DNA from: a virus
DNA: 24,413 nt
Direction: 5' to 3' (one strand)
Virus record (IMG/VR): IMGVR_UViG_3300027522_000036
Span: 1-24,413 of that record
In this document: piece by piece, positions 1 through 8,374 of the stretch
How positions within the stretch are numbered: position 1 is the stretch's first letter
How the letters are laid out: the number at the start of each line of letters is the position of its first letter
Program-made: the position numbers and the translations under genes
The notes under the pieces: model-generated
What the model was told of the DNA's origin: nothing
The model's input: the letters and a program-made list of their open reading frames with translations, nothing else
Databases searched by the model: none

Positions 1-48
1 CAAGAACTTTACCTCCAAGTCCAATTCACATATATCCCTATTAAATAG
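1..48 (+). CDS. possible 3' end of an upstream gene (partial)
   Basis: From the first base one frame is open for 15 codons (QELYLQVQFTYIPIK) and ends at TAG 46-48, 14 nt before the next start. The alternating hydrophobic pattern looks like a C-terminal beta strand and the short spacing fits the compact gene order. However, another frame is also open through this stretch and 15 codons is too short to prove coding, so this is tentative and no function can be assigned. Confidence 0.35.
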   Translation, partial: QELYLQVQFTYIPIK

Positions 49-62
49 AAAAAAATAATAAA

Positions 63-260
63 ATGTCAGATATAAAAACTACATCAGAACTAACAGACGA
101 AACAGATGCAAAGTATAACTATGCAAAATCACACATAGAATATATAAATGAATCTTTCGATGAAACTTTAAGTAAAAATATAGATGGGGAAGCTATAGTT
201 TACCTTAAATTAAAGATAGACGAGCTTATCACTGAAGTAAATACATTAAAGAATCAATAA
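63..260 (+). CDS. small coiled-coil protein, paralogue of the one at 4738-4914
   Basis: This is a 65-residue hydrophilic protein with no signal peptide or membrane segment. Its last 20 residues (LKIDELITEVNTLKNQ) form a heptad-like amphipathic helix. The start (M-S-D-I-K-T) and the C-terminus match the 58-aa protein at 4738-4914 (M-A-D-I-Q-T at the start, NELITEINILKNP at the end), so the two are very probably paralogues. Together they bracket the three fibre-type genes. The ATG follows an A-rich leader with no Shine-Dalgarno. I do not recognise the family. A small trimerising or connector role in the fibre apparatus is inferred only from position and helix. Confidence 0.75.
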   Translation: MSDIKTTSELTDETDAKYNYAKSHIEYINESFDETLSKNIDGEAIVYLKLKIDELITEVNTLKNQ

Positions 261-263
261 TTT

Positions 264-273
264 TATATTTATA
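264..273 (+). promoter_or_regulatory. candidate phage promoter element TATATTTATA
   Basis: TATATTTATA lies in the 56-nt gap ahead of the S74 fibre gene. The core ATATTTAT recurs in several other intergenic gaps (5317, 5382, 8339, 9978, 23469), always on the coding strand just ahead of a gene. A promoter role is inferred from recurrence and position only. Confidence 0.4.
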
Positions 274-316
274 ACAAAACGCATTAAATGAAAGATCTAT
301 AAACAACCTAAAAACT

Positions 317-1549
317 GTGGCTAATAAAATAAAATCAAAATATACTTTTCCTAAGTCTACGGAGTTTACTCCTAGAGATCTTATAGTAGATGTAAAAAAT
401 GGTCATTTATATTATAAATCAAATTATGCCGTTTATAGAGTTAACTCAACTTTATTTTCTTCTAATGTAGATGTAACTGCAGATACTAGTATAGGTGAAT
501 CTTTAACCACAGAAGTATTATTTAATAATTCTAGTATTATAGATGGTTTAGCTAATTTTACAGTAACTGCTCTTACAGATGGATCGGGAAATGGTACAGT
601 AAATATAGGAACAGTAAACATTGATGGGGGGTCTATAGATGGGACTCCTGTTGGAACTAATGCAACTTCAACAGGTACTTTTACTACATTAGGATCATCA
701 GGTTTAGCTACTTTAGCTCAAGCTACAGTTTCAGACTTAACAGCAGCTAGAATAGTATACACGGGAACTGGGGGGAGATTAAAAGAAACCAGTAATCTTA
801 GTTTTAATGATAGTACTAATACATTGACTGTTTCTAAAATAGGAGCATTCACAGCAGCAGGAGCAATAAATTTCTCAGATAAAAACATGACAAATGTTGA
901 CATTAATTCTGGAAATATTGATGATACTCAAATAGGAATCTCTACTCAAAGAAGAGCAAACTTTACAAGAGTACTACTAACTGATCAAAATGATGAAAAA
1001 CACTTATCTACTAACACTGGTGATCTTTTTTTAACAAATTCAAATCAGGATTTTTCTTCTAATGCTTCAGGTGGAGCAATTCGAATAATACAAAATAGTA
1101 ACAGTTATGCTCCTTTTGTACATGTGAAAGGAGGCTTATTTGTGATGGCTCATGCTAATAGTCCAGGTGCTATTAAAGCAACTCAAGATATTATAGCATA
1201 TGCCTCAGATAAAAGATTAAAAGAAAACATAATAAATATAGAAAACCCCCTACAAAAAATTAAACAATTAAGAGGAGTATACTTTGATTGGAAAGATATG
1301 ACTAAAGAATTAGGATTTGTCCCTCCAACAATGAAAAATGAAATAGGTATGATAGCTCAAGAAGTTGAAGCAGTAATACCTCAAGCAATAGACATTGCCC
1401 CTTTTGATGAATTATATGAAGGAACAGATCGTGAAAAATATAAAACCATTAAATATAATAGACTTATTCCTTTATTGGTTGAATGTATTAACGAACAACA
1501 AAAACAAATAGATAACCTAACAAACCAAATAGAACAATGGCAGAAATAG
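317..1549 (+). CDS. tail fibre protein with C-terminal S74 intramolecular chaperone
   Basis: This 410-aa protein probably forms a trimeric fibre. Residues 1-290 are low-complexity, Thr/Ser/Gly/Asn-rich beta repeats (for example TVNIGTVNIDGGSIDGTPVG) of the kind common in marine phage fibres. From residue 297 it carries a peptidase S74 chaperone of endosialidase: S-D-K-R-L-K-E-N, then IGMIAQEVEAVIPQAI and YNRLIPLLVECINEQ, ending in a coiled coil. In this family the domain folds the trimer and then cleaves itself off just before the serine using a Ser-Lys pair; Ser297 and Lys302 have the expected spacing, so the mature fibre should end near residue 296. The start is GTG with no Shine-Dalgarno. 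The 3' end overlaps the next gene by 13 nt, suggesting translational coupling. Confidence 0.9.
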   Translation: MANKIKSKYTFPKSTEFTPRDLIVDVKNGHLYYKSNYAVYRVNSTLFSSNVDVTADTSIGESLTTEVLFNNSSIIDGLANFTVTALTDGSGNGTVNIGTVNIDGGSIDGTPVGTNATSTGTFTTLGSSGLATLAQATVSDLTAARIVYTGTGGRLKETSNLSFNDSTNTLTVSKIGAFTAAGAINFSDKNMTNVDINSGNIDDTQIGISTQRRANFTRVLLTDQNDEKHLSTNTGDLFLTNSNQDFSSNASGGAIRIIQNSNSYAPFVHVKGGLFVMAHANSPGAIKATQDIIAYASDKRLKENIINIENPLQKIKQLRGVYFDWKDMTKELGFVPPTMKNEIGMIAQEVEAVIPQAIDIAPFDELYEGTDREKYKTIKYNRLIPLLVECINEQQKQIDNLTNQIEQWQK

Positions 1550-2196
1550 GTGCAGGAAATGGTATAGTTGTAAAAGGAGGTGGTGGTCCTGGGACTGGTG
1601 GTGGTACTATATACTTACTTAGACAAACAGGTCTTAGTGATATTGGTCCTGTATCTATAGGGGGTGAAGTCCAAAGTCTTACTGTTCAAAACACAGGAAC
1701 AAGTCCTAACCAAACATCAATTGCTTTTGATGGGATTAAAGGAGCTTATAATGCTAACATTAGCCAACAATATATAAATTCAATTGTTTATAATCCCCCA
1801 GGAGGCTCTACTATTTTACCTTATGTATTATATGGTATGTCTAATTATACCCCATCACCTTTAACTGCGGGTATTAGTTTACATCAATTTTTAGATGAAA
1901 AAATAGGAAAAGGTGGTATACAGACCACTATGTCAGATAGAAGATCTACAGGTGTTGGTATTGGTGGTTTTATTAGTGTAGGATATGGACAAGGAGCATC
2001 ACCTCAGCCACTTTTACAACAAGCAGGTCCAAGTTCGATAAGTGAAATAATGAACGCTGTACCTCACGATCCATTTATTGATATTGATGGAAATCAATCA
2101 GGAACAGGTAAAGGTTCAACTTCAATTGGAGTAATAATGGGAATGGTGGATATTGTACTACCAGGAAGTAATATTAATATTAAAGGCAGTGGATAA
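1537..2196 (+). CDS. glycine-rich putative fibre-associated protein
   Basis: This 219-aa protein is unrecognised. Its N-terminus is very Gly-rich (GAGNGIVVKGGGGPGTGGG), followed by a mixed beta-like region with SIGGEVQSLTVQNTG and a Gly/Ser-rich C-terminus. There is no signal peptide or clear membrane helix. The ATG lies inside the end of the S74 fibre gene in another frame (13-nt overlap), so the pair is probably co-translated. Poly-glycine segments resemble those in phage fibre-tip adhesins, and its position between two fibre-type genes fits a tip or adhesin role, but that is inference. Confidence 0.75.
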   Translation: MAEIGAGNGIVVKGGGGPGTGGGTIYLLRQTGLSDIGPVSIGGEVQSLTVQNTGTSPNQTSIAFDGIKGAYNANISQQYINSIVYNPPGGSTILPYVLYGMSNYTPSPLTAGISLHQFLDEKIGKGGIQTTMSDRRSTGVGIGGFISVGYGQGASPQPLLQQAGPSSISEIMNAVPHDPFIDIDGNQSGTGKGSTSIGVIMGMVDIVLPGSNINIKGSG

Positions 2197-2260
2197 AACA
2201 TTTAATTGAAATAATGAAAGAACTAAAAAACATAGTTATAAACGATAAAAATAATTAAAA

Positions 2261-4732
2261 ATGCCAGATAAATTAGGAAATGATTTTGTACATTATACAG
2301 CAGATGGAATATTCTTTTATGATTCTTCTTCTATATTAACCCCTTCTACATCCCAATCATCTCTACCTCAAATAACACAAATAACGTGTTCTGCAGATTT
2401 CGGAAATAATATTGCCACTACAGGTTCATTAAGTGGTTATTTTGTACTTCCTTTAATGACAGGTAGCCCAGCCGCAACAAATCAAATTGAATCACAATTA
2501 AATGTAGTATATAACACTGGTTCTTTTTTCACAGTATCTGCTAGTAATGAAAGTTTTCATTATAATCCTACTAGTAGTACTGATATTATTAATTATAATT
2601 TATTTGTAGAAATAGAAAAAAATGATAGTTCTAATTTAGTAGCTTCTAAAACATATAGTGCCCTAACAGGTTCAATAATATATAGTGGAGTTATAGGTAC
2701 AGATGGTAATGCAATGGGGTATAACTATATAAGTGCTAGTTTAACGGGATCCGCTATAACAATTTTTAATGTATTTAGTCAATCTATACATCCTGTTTTT
2801 ATTTCCGCTTCTGGTTTTACTAGCAACATATTACAGTCAGGATCATATGGAAGTGGTTCTTTTGTTAATTATTTAGCACCACAAGGTACATTACTTCTTG
2901 AATCCTCATCGTTAGTTATAGCAAGAGATGCTGAGGACACTACTCAAAGTAGTTTTATATTTAGAGTACAATCTGGTTCTTTTGGGGGAACTGAACATAG
3001 AGATATCCTTTACATTTCTGCTTCAGAAGGTAAAATAGGATTAGGCACAACAGATCCTTTAACAGACGTTGACATTAGAGCAAATGAATTCCAAATTCAA
3101 AGAAAAACAGAACGAAAAGGTTTAAAAATTAATAATGAAGGTAACATTGAAAGTTTTAGTAGCGATGCTGCATCAGCAGCTACAGGTAGTGAATTTTTAT
3201 TAAGATATTCTAGGGGAATTGAAATAACTCCTGCGTTTATGACTACTTTTGTAGATCTAGAAGGAGACGCTACAGGTTCTAATAATACTAACGCAGTAAC
3301 CTTATTTGGTCAATTAAGACCCGATGTTCAAGCAAGAGCTTTGACTGCAGCTGAAGTAGGAGGAAAAATAAGACCCCCAGCTATAGGAGACACATTAGGA
3401 TCAATTAGATGGATAGCAGAATCAGGATCAACAACTGGTTATAATAAAAGAACAACCGGTGAAACCGCAGTAGTAAAAGCAGTTGTAAGTGATGTAAACA
3501 CCACAGGGGTTCAAGCAGACTTAGTTTTTAGTGTTGCGGGTAAAGGAGGAGCAGCAACACAAAAATTCTTAATAGATGCTGGTGGTTACCACCAAATAAC
3601 AGGCTCATTAGAAATTTCAAATGATTTAGTTGTAAAAGACGACGCAAATATAACAGATGATCTAACAGTAGGAGGTGACATAACAGCAAATGGTAATATA
3701 ATTGGTGATGGTGCAACACAACTTTCTGGATTAACACATATAACTGCCATAGGTAATATGGCATTTGGTAACCATGCATCAAACGATGACCATACAATAA
3801 CAGGAAGAACAGAAATTGTAGGTAATATAACAGCCTCAGGTAATATAAGTGCAAGCCATGATTCAAAAATAACCGCCGGAACAGGCTCTTTTAGAAGATT
3901 ACACCTCGGAGATACAACTGTATCTGCTTTATCTGCAGATCTTCATATCAGGAATGCAGGCTCAGTTAATGTTAACTTAGATTCATATGACCAAAATGGT
4001 AATCAAGTTATTAATTTTTTAAACAATCAAGAACCTGATTGGTCGATAGGTAATTACTTTAGTGATGGTGGTTTTCAAATAAAATCAGATCTTAAAGCAT
4101 TTGCAATATTTGGAGCTAATGATGGTGATATTATTGAATTAAGTGGTAGTCTTAACGTTACAGGTTCTAATGGACATATAGTAGCCTCGGGTAATATAAG
4201 TGCAAGTGGTGTATTACAAGGAAACTACATAACAGCAAAAACACCAATAGTTCAATTATCTAGTCATAACACTTTTAGTTCAAACACATCAGGAACAGGA
4301 GATATAAATCAAGACGTAGGAAACGAACAACAATTATCATGGACAGTAACTGATTTCTCAGACACAGATTATTTTACAGTATCAGGTAGTTGGGGAATTG
4401 GTGTAAAACAAACAGGTAGATATAAATTATCAGCACACGCAAAAGTATATTCAACAGGAGGAGCAAGACCAGGTTGTGTTATGCAATTTTATACTGGTTC
4501 TTCTTTTGGGGCCGCTGCAGATTATATATTACCCCCAGAATACCATACATACCTAAGAGTACCTTCAGCAGCAGTAAACAAAGCAAATATAGATGCATTT
4601 AATTATATAGTACAATTGAATTCAGGAAGTTTTGTATCTACTGTGTGTGGAAATAAAGCAGACTATGGTGGAGGAGCAGTAGTAAGATTTTCAGGAAGTG
4701 CATCATACTTTAATATAGAATATTTAGGATAA
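2261..4732 (+). CDS. large fibre-like virion structural protein with jelly-roll-like C-terminus
   Basis: This 823-aa protein is Ser/Thr/Gly-rich. Residues 1-230 contain repeated T-G-S-F/I-type beta motifs. Around 250-290 comes GKIGLGTTDPLTDVDIRANE followed by a KGLKINNEGNIESF-type block that I recognise from structural proteins of marine T4-like phages. Around 440-530 and again near 645 are short beta-helix repeats (GNITASGNISAS and variants). The last 150 residues (QLSWTVTDFSDTDYFTVSG to the end) look like a globular, C1q/jelly-roll-like trimeric tip and may bind the receptor. Unlike the gene at 317 it has no S74 chaperone. It begins with ATG behind an A-rich leader, 64 nt after the previous stop. 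The structural role is fairly sure; the exact part of the fibre is not. Confidence 0.8.
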   Translation: MPDKLGNDFVHYTADGIFFYDSSSILTPSTSQSSLPQITQITCSADFGNNIATTGSLSGYFVLPLMTGSPAATNQIESQLNVVYNTGSFFTVSASNESFHYNPTSSTDIINYNLFVEIEKNDSSNLVASKTYSALTGSIIYSGVIGTDGNAMGYNYISASLTGSAITIFNVFSQSIHPVFISASGFTSNILQSGSYGSGSFVNYLAPQGTLLLESSSLVIARDAEDTTQSSFIFRVQSGSFGGTEHRDILYISASEGKIGLGTTDPLTDVDIRANEFQIQRKTERKGLKINNEGNIESFSSDAASAATGSEFLLRYSRGIEITPAFMTTFVDLEGDATGSNNTNAVTLFGQLRPDVQARALTAAEVGGKIRPPAIGDTLGSIRWIAESGSTTGYNKRTTGETAVVKAVVSDVNTTGVQADLVFSVAGKGGAATQKFLIDAGGYHQITGSLEISNDLVVKDDANITDDLTVGGDITANGNIIGDGATQLSGLTHITAIGNMAFGNHASNDDHTITGRTEIVGNITASGNISASHDSKITAGTGSFRRLHLGDTTVSALSADLHIRNAGSVNVNLDSYDQNGNQVINFLNNQEPDWSIGNYFSDGGFQIKSDLKAFAIFGANDGDIIELSGSLNVTGSNGHIVASGNISASGVLQGNYITAKTPIVQLSSHNTFSSNTSGTGDINQDVGNEQQLSWTVTDFSDTDYFTVSGSWGIGVKQTGRYKLSAHAKVYSTGGARPGCVMQFYTGSSFGAAADYILPPEYHTYLRVPSAAVNKANIDAFNYIVQLNSGSFVSTVCGNKADYGGGAVVRFSGSASYFNIEYLG

Positions 4733-4737
4733 AAATT

Positions 4738-4914
4738 ATGGCAGATATACAAACAATACAAAGTGGGAGTTTACAATCACCCTCCAGAGAATATATAGAA
4801 TATACAAAGACAACAGCAGAAACATCTGGTTTTGATGATGTATATGTTTTACGAACATTAATAGATAAAGTTAATGAACTTATTACAGAAATAAATATTC
4901 TTAAAAATCCTTAA
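4738..4914 (+). CDS. 58-aa coiled-coil protein, paralogue of the one at 63-260
   Basis: This short ORF runs ATG 4738 to TAA 4914, five bases after the preceding fibre gene. The 58-residue product starts MADIQTIQSG and ends in the helix IDKVNELITEINILKNP. Both ends match the 65-aa protein at 63-260, which supports it as a real gene despite its size. No membrane or signal features are seen. Sharing a leader as tight as that of its neighbours (AAAAATTATGG) suggests co-expression with the fibre gene. The function is unknown; a fibre connector or small trimerising factor is a guess. Confidence 0.75.
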   Translation: MADIQTIQSGSLQSPSREYIEYTKTTAETSGFDDVYVLRTLIDKVNELITEINILKNP

Positions 4915-4930
4915 TGGTTTTTATTTCTTG

Positions 4931-4948
4931 CATATATGTATATCCGAA
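4931..4948 (+). promoter_or_regulatory. candidate promoter element CATATATGTATATCCGAA
   Basis: This element lies 20 nt ahead of the coiled-coil gene at 4969. A near-identical sequence (TATATATGTATATCTGAA) occurs at 8914-8931, 25 nt ahead of the gene at 8957. The shared 15-16 nt and equivalent positions suggest a common regulatory element; function is inferred. Confidence 0.45.
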
Positions 4949-4968
4949 ATTAATTAATAATAAAAGTT

Positions 4969-5298
4969 ATGGCAATAAAAGAAAAATTACCTTCTCCTTC
5001 TGAAGTAGTAAAAACTATAGAAAATAATAAATCTGAAGAAACTCAAACTTTAGAAACAGTATTTGCAAAAGAAGAAATTGAAAAAATTCAAAAACTACAA
5101 TCAGACTTAAATGCAACTCTATTCCAGTTTGGTCAACTTAAAGTTAATCAACTTAAATTAGAAACACAAGAAAAAATGCTTCAAGATCAATTAGTTGGTT
5201 TAGAAAAACAAGAAGCAGACATAGCTAAAGAACTGACAGATAAATACGGAAAAGGAAGTCTTGATATAGAAACAGGAAAATTTAGTCCTTCATTATAA
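4969..5298 (+). CDS. conserved coiled-coil hypothetical protein
   Basis: This 109-aa protein is charged and nearly all helical. Residues 25-95 have heptad-like spacing through FAKEEIEKIQKLQSDLNATL and LKLETQEKMLQDQLVGLEKQ, ending DKYGKGSLDIETGKFSPSL. Similar short coiled-coil proteins ending in a YGxGSxDxxxGxF-like sequence occur in many marine T4-like phages without known function; that recollection is not checked here. No signal peptide or membrane helix is visible. It stands alone between a candidate promoter upstream and hairpins downstream, just ahead of the sheath gene. Confidence 0.7.
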   Translation: MAIKEKLPSPSEVVKTIENNKSEETQTLETVFAKEEIEKIQKLQSDLNATLFQFGQLKVNQLKLETQEKMLQDQLVGLEKQEADIAKELTDKYGKGSLDIETGKFSPSL

Positions 5299-5331
5299 TT
5301 TTTTAAATTCTTTTTTATATTTATTGGTGAT

Positions 5332-5358
5332 TAGGAATTAAACTTAATTGCCTATTTT
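5332..5358 (+). terminator. possible weak intrinsic terminator
   Basis: In the 141-nt gap before the sheath gene, TAGGAATTA (5332-5340) can pair with TAATTGCCTA (5345-5354) apart from one bulged G, and is followed by TTTT. A weaker all-AT hairpin (5297-5309) followed by CTTTTTT lies just upstream. Either could end the transcript of the coiled-coil gene. The stem is AT-rich and the T tract short, so confidence is limited. Confidence 0.4.
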
Positions 5359-5380
5359 GGGTTGGTTTGTAGTTTTTTTT

Positions 5381-5392
5381 CATATTTATATA
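5381..5392 (+). promoter_or_regulatory. candidate promoter element CATATTTATATA ahead of the sheath gene
   Basis: CATATTTATATA sits 47 nt ahead of the sheath ATG, after the hairpin at 5332. The same 12 bases recur at 9977-9988 ahead of the tape measure gene, also after a terminator. A related copy (TATATTTATT) is at 5316-5325. It is the best candidate for the start of sheath/tube transcription. Confidence 0.5.
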
Positions 5393-5439
5393 GGAACAAA
5401 CCCATGAATAAAAACATAATTTTAAAATAATATAAAAAG

Positions 5440-8322
5440 ATGGCAGAAAATATAATTTCACCAGGTGTATTTACAAGAGAAAATGATCTTTCATTTTTAC
5501 CTCAAGGAATAGGAGCAATAGGAGCAGCAATTATTGGGCCTACAGTAAAAGGACCAGCATTCGTACCAACAGTAGTAAATAGTTTTGCAGACTATGAAAG
5601 ACGATTCGGACCGTTAAGTTCAGAAACATATGTTCCACAAACAGTTAGAGAATACTTAAAAAATGCAGGATCAGTTACAGTATGTAGAGTACTAGCAGGA
5701 GGAGGCTATACATATGCTAATGGTACTAATGAATTTATCGCAGTAGCAGCTTCAGGATCAGTAGGACAACCAAGTTTATTATTAGGAGCAATTTTCCCCT
5801 CTAAAGCAATATCAAAACCAGATTTAGGTTCAACTACTATTACAGGTAATACTGGAAATACAACTACTTTTACAGATGATTTTACTTTAACTTTAGCAGG
5901 TACTAATGTTACTTCAACAGCTATAGACGCTAATATAAGTCCATCTAGTAAAAAATATTTATTTAAACAATTAGGATACACACCTAATAATAGTAAAACA
6001 TCTACCACTGCTTATGCAGGAACTCCTGGTTACACTTATGTTAATTTTAAAAACTTACAAACAAATATAGCAGCAGCAACTACTAAAGAAGCAGCAACAA
6101 TTACTTTTGCTTTAGGTACAACTACAGCAATTAGAACTGGTAGTATTATGTCAACAGCAGCTGTAGGTAGAGCTATAGTATTATCTGATTCAGATGAAAA
6201 TAGATACACACTTGCTTTTAGTAGTTCAAATGCATCTGTAGGCGCACCAGTCCATTCAACTACAACAGGATTAACAGGTTCATTTGTATCTGTAGATGTT
6301 TCAGCATTAGACACATTAGGTTCTGTATCACAATCTGTTTTAGCTTCTACTTTTGCAACAGCTGTTAATACGCTAGCTGCTTTTACAGCATCCTCAGCAG
6401 CAGGTGTTGTTACAATAACTGCTAATGAAGCAGGAACAGCAATAGACATAATAAATCAAAGTATGCCATCAGCTTCTGTTGCAGTAACAACTCAGGGAGC
6501 AGATGTAGCAGGATATTTAGGAATAGCTTCTGATAATGAAGTAGAAATTATCACCCAATCAGCTGGTATGACATTTAGTGGAGAAATTGGCCAAACAGAA
6601 GGATATGGATATGCTTCTACACCATTTATCCAATCACAAATAGCATTAGGAAGAAAATCATTATTTAAATTCCACACATTAGATCATGGTAAACATTTAT
6701 GTCATGATTATAAAATTTCAATCGCTAATTTAAAAGAGTCAGGAGATATTGATGGTATTGAACAATATTCTCAATTCTCAGTTCTTTTAAGAAGATATAA
6801 TGATCTTGATAAAAGTCCAGTAATTTTAGAACAATATAATAATGTAAATTTAGACCCAGATTCTTCACGTTATATTGCAAGAGTAATTGGAGACAGATAC
6901 CCACAATATAATGATACATTAGGAAAAGTAGAATTACTTGGAAACTATCCAAATATTTCAAATTATATTAGAGTAGAAGTAGATGTAGCAGTAGATGAAA
7001 AAGCAACTTCTCCTAAATTATCACCAAAAGGATTCGCAGCAGTAAAAGATACTATAAATACAGCATCTTTAGCAGTAAATTGCTCTTTCCCTTCAGCTTC
7101 TTATGAAGGAACACAAGTAGTAGGAAATAATTATAATACTAAAGCATATTTAGGATTTAAATTTAAAGAAAAAGACTCAGATAACGAAAACTTCCTAAAC
7201 CCATTACCTGATGGAGCAGTATCTAACGTAGCAGGAAATTTCAATGTTGAAAATTATTCGGGTCATGCAGATTCATCATTATGGACAGGTTCATTAAGTG
7301 CTTCAGTTGACTCAACAGGAGCAACAGGACCTACATCTAACCAACTTAAATTCTCAATACCTTTCCAAGGTGGAGATGATGGTATTAGACCAGATATTGT
7401 AAAACAAATTGGATCTAATATTAAAAATAATAACTTATATGGATTTGATTTAAGTTCAACATCAGCAGCAGGTTATGTAGGATATAAGAAAGCAATAGAT
7501 ATTCTCTCTAACCAAGATGAATATGACATTAATATGTTAGCTATGCCCGGTGTTATACATTCATTACACCCACTAGTTACAAATGCTGGTATTGATATGT
7601 GTGAAGAAAGAGGAGATGCATTTTTTGTAATGGATTTAAATGAAGTAGATGCTTCAGTAAACACCGCTGTAAGCAATGTAAGTGGTATAGACACCAACTA
7701 CGCTGCAGTTTATTATCCATGGGTTAAAGTACTTGATACTGCCGCTAATAAGCCAGTATTAGTACCACCATCAGTAATAGTACCAGGAGCTATAGCAGCT
7801 TCAGATAGAATTGGAGCTGAATGGTTTGCACCTGCGGGTTTAAATAGAGGTATTTTAGGAAATGTATTAGAAGCTAAAATAAGATTAAACCAAGCTGAAA
7901 GAGATGTTTTATACGATTCTAAAATTAATCCAATAGCAACATTCCCAGCAACTGGGGTTTGTATTTGGGGTCAGAAAACATTACAAGAAAGACCAACAGC
8001 TTTAGATAGAATTAATGTTAGAAGATTACTAATCACAGTTAAGAAATTTATTGCAAGTTCTTCTAAATATTTAGTATTTGAACAAAATACAACAGCAACA
8101 AGAAATAGATTCTTAAATATTGTTAATCCATATTTAGAATCAATTCAACAAAGACAAGGATTATACGCATTTAGAGTACAAATGGATGAAAGTAATAATA
8201 CCCCAGATGTAGTTGATAGAAACCAATTAGTAGGTGGTATTTATTTACAACCAACTAAAACAGCTGAATTTATAATCTTAGACTTTAATATATTACCAAC
8301 AGGAGCAACATTCCCTGCATAA
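5440..8322 (+). CDS. gp18: contractile tail sheath protein (gp18-like)
   Basis: This is the contractile outer sheath that drives the tail tube through the host envelope. Residues 1-90 are a classic sheath N-terminus: SPGVFTRENDLSFLPQGIGA, then IGPTVKGPAFVPTVVNSFADYERRFG and VREYLKNAGSVTVCRVL. The conserved C-terminus starts near residue 775 (VLVPPSVIVPGAIAASDRIG) and includes WFAPAGLNRGIL, LYDSKINPIATFPATGVCIWG and RRLLITVKKFIASSSKYLVFE, which in this family form the core and the linker arms between subunits. At 960 aa it is much longer than T4 gp18 (659 aa). Roughly residues 105-380 are an Ala/Thr/Ser-rich, beta-like insertion that should face outward. It is followed by the tube gene, as in T4. 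Confidence 0.96.
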   Translation: MAENIISPGVFTRENDLSFLPQGIGAIGAAIIGPTVKGPAFVPTVVNSFADYERRFGPLSSETYVPQTVREYLKNAGSVTVCRVLAGGGYTYANGTNEFIAVAASGSVGQPSLLLGAIFPSKAISKPDLGSTTITGNTGNTTTFTDDFTLTLAGTNVTSTAIDANISPSSKKYLFKQLGYTPNNSKTSTTAYAGTPGYTYVNFKNLQTNIAAATTKEAATITFALGTTTAIRTGSIMSTAAVGRAIVLSDSDENRYTLAFSSSNASVGAPVHSTTTGLTGSFVSVDVSALDTLGSVSQSVLASTFATAVNTLAAFTASSAAGVVTITANEAGTAIDIINQSMPSASVAVTTQGADVAGYLGIASDNEVEIITQSAGMTFSGEIGQTEGYGYASTPFIQSQIALGRKSLFKFHTLDHGKHLCHDYKISIANLKESGDIDGIEQYSQFSVLLRRYNDLDKSPVILEQYNNVNLDPDSSRYIARVIGDRYPQYNDTLGKVELLGNYPNISNYIRVEVDVAVDEKATSPKLSPKGFAAVKDTINTASLAVNCSFPSASYEGTQVVGNNYNTKAYLGFKFKEKDSDNENFLNPLPDGAVSNVAGNFNVENYSGHADSSLWTGSLSASVDSTGATGPTSNQLKFSIPFQGGDDGIRPDIVKQIGSNIKNNNLYGFDLSSTSAAGYVGYKKAIDILSNQDEYDINMLAMPGVIHSLHPLVTNAGIDMCEERGDAFFVMDLNEVDASVNTAVSNVSGIDTNYAAVYYPWVKVLDTAANKPVLVPPSVIVPGAIAASDRIGAEWFAPAGLNRGILGNVLEAKIRLNQAERDVLYDSKINPIATFPATGVCIWGQKTLQERPTALDRINVRRLLITVKKFIASSSKYLVFEQNTTATRNRFLNIVNPYLESIQQRQGLYAFRVQMDESNNTPDVVDRNQLVGGIYLQPTKTAEFIILDFNILPTGATFPA

Positions 8323-8337
8323 AAAGTAAAAAAGTAT

Positions 8338-8347
8338 TATATTTATA
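8338..8347 (+). promoter_or_regulatory. candidate promoter element TATATTTATA ahead of the tube gene
   Basis: TATATTTATA sits in the 52-nt gap between sheath and tube genes, 27 nt ahead of the tube ATG. It matches the element at 264-273 exactly. It may give the tube gene, whose product is needed in many copies, its own transcript. Confidence 0.4.
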
Positions 8348-8374
8348 ATAGAACAATAAAAACAAAATAAAAAG

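Noticed and set aside
2214-2258. 14-codon ORF (M-K-E-L-K-N...) in the gap before the 823-aa protein, resembling ATGAAAGATCTATAA at 288-302
   Set aside because: Too short, no start context, and the shared 13 bases can arise by chance in AT-rich gaps.
3528-3866. Minus-strand open frame of 112 codons inside the fibre gene
   Set aside because: Its Leu/His/Tyr-rich product is the shadow of the repetitive plus-strand gene; no start context and no independent features.
5404-5430. 8-codon ORF just ahead of the sheath gene, as a leader peptide
   Set aside because: The sequence is mostly A/T with no regulatory hairpin following; a chance ATG is more likely.
6036-6449. Minus-strand open frame of 137 codons inside the sheath insertion
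   Set aside because: The Val/Ala-rich product mirrors the Ala/Thr/Ser-rich sheath codons; the overlapping sheath gene is certain and continuous.
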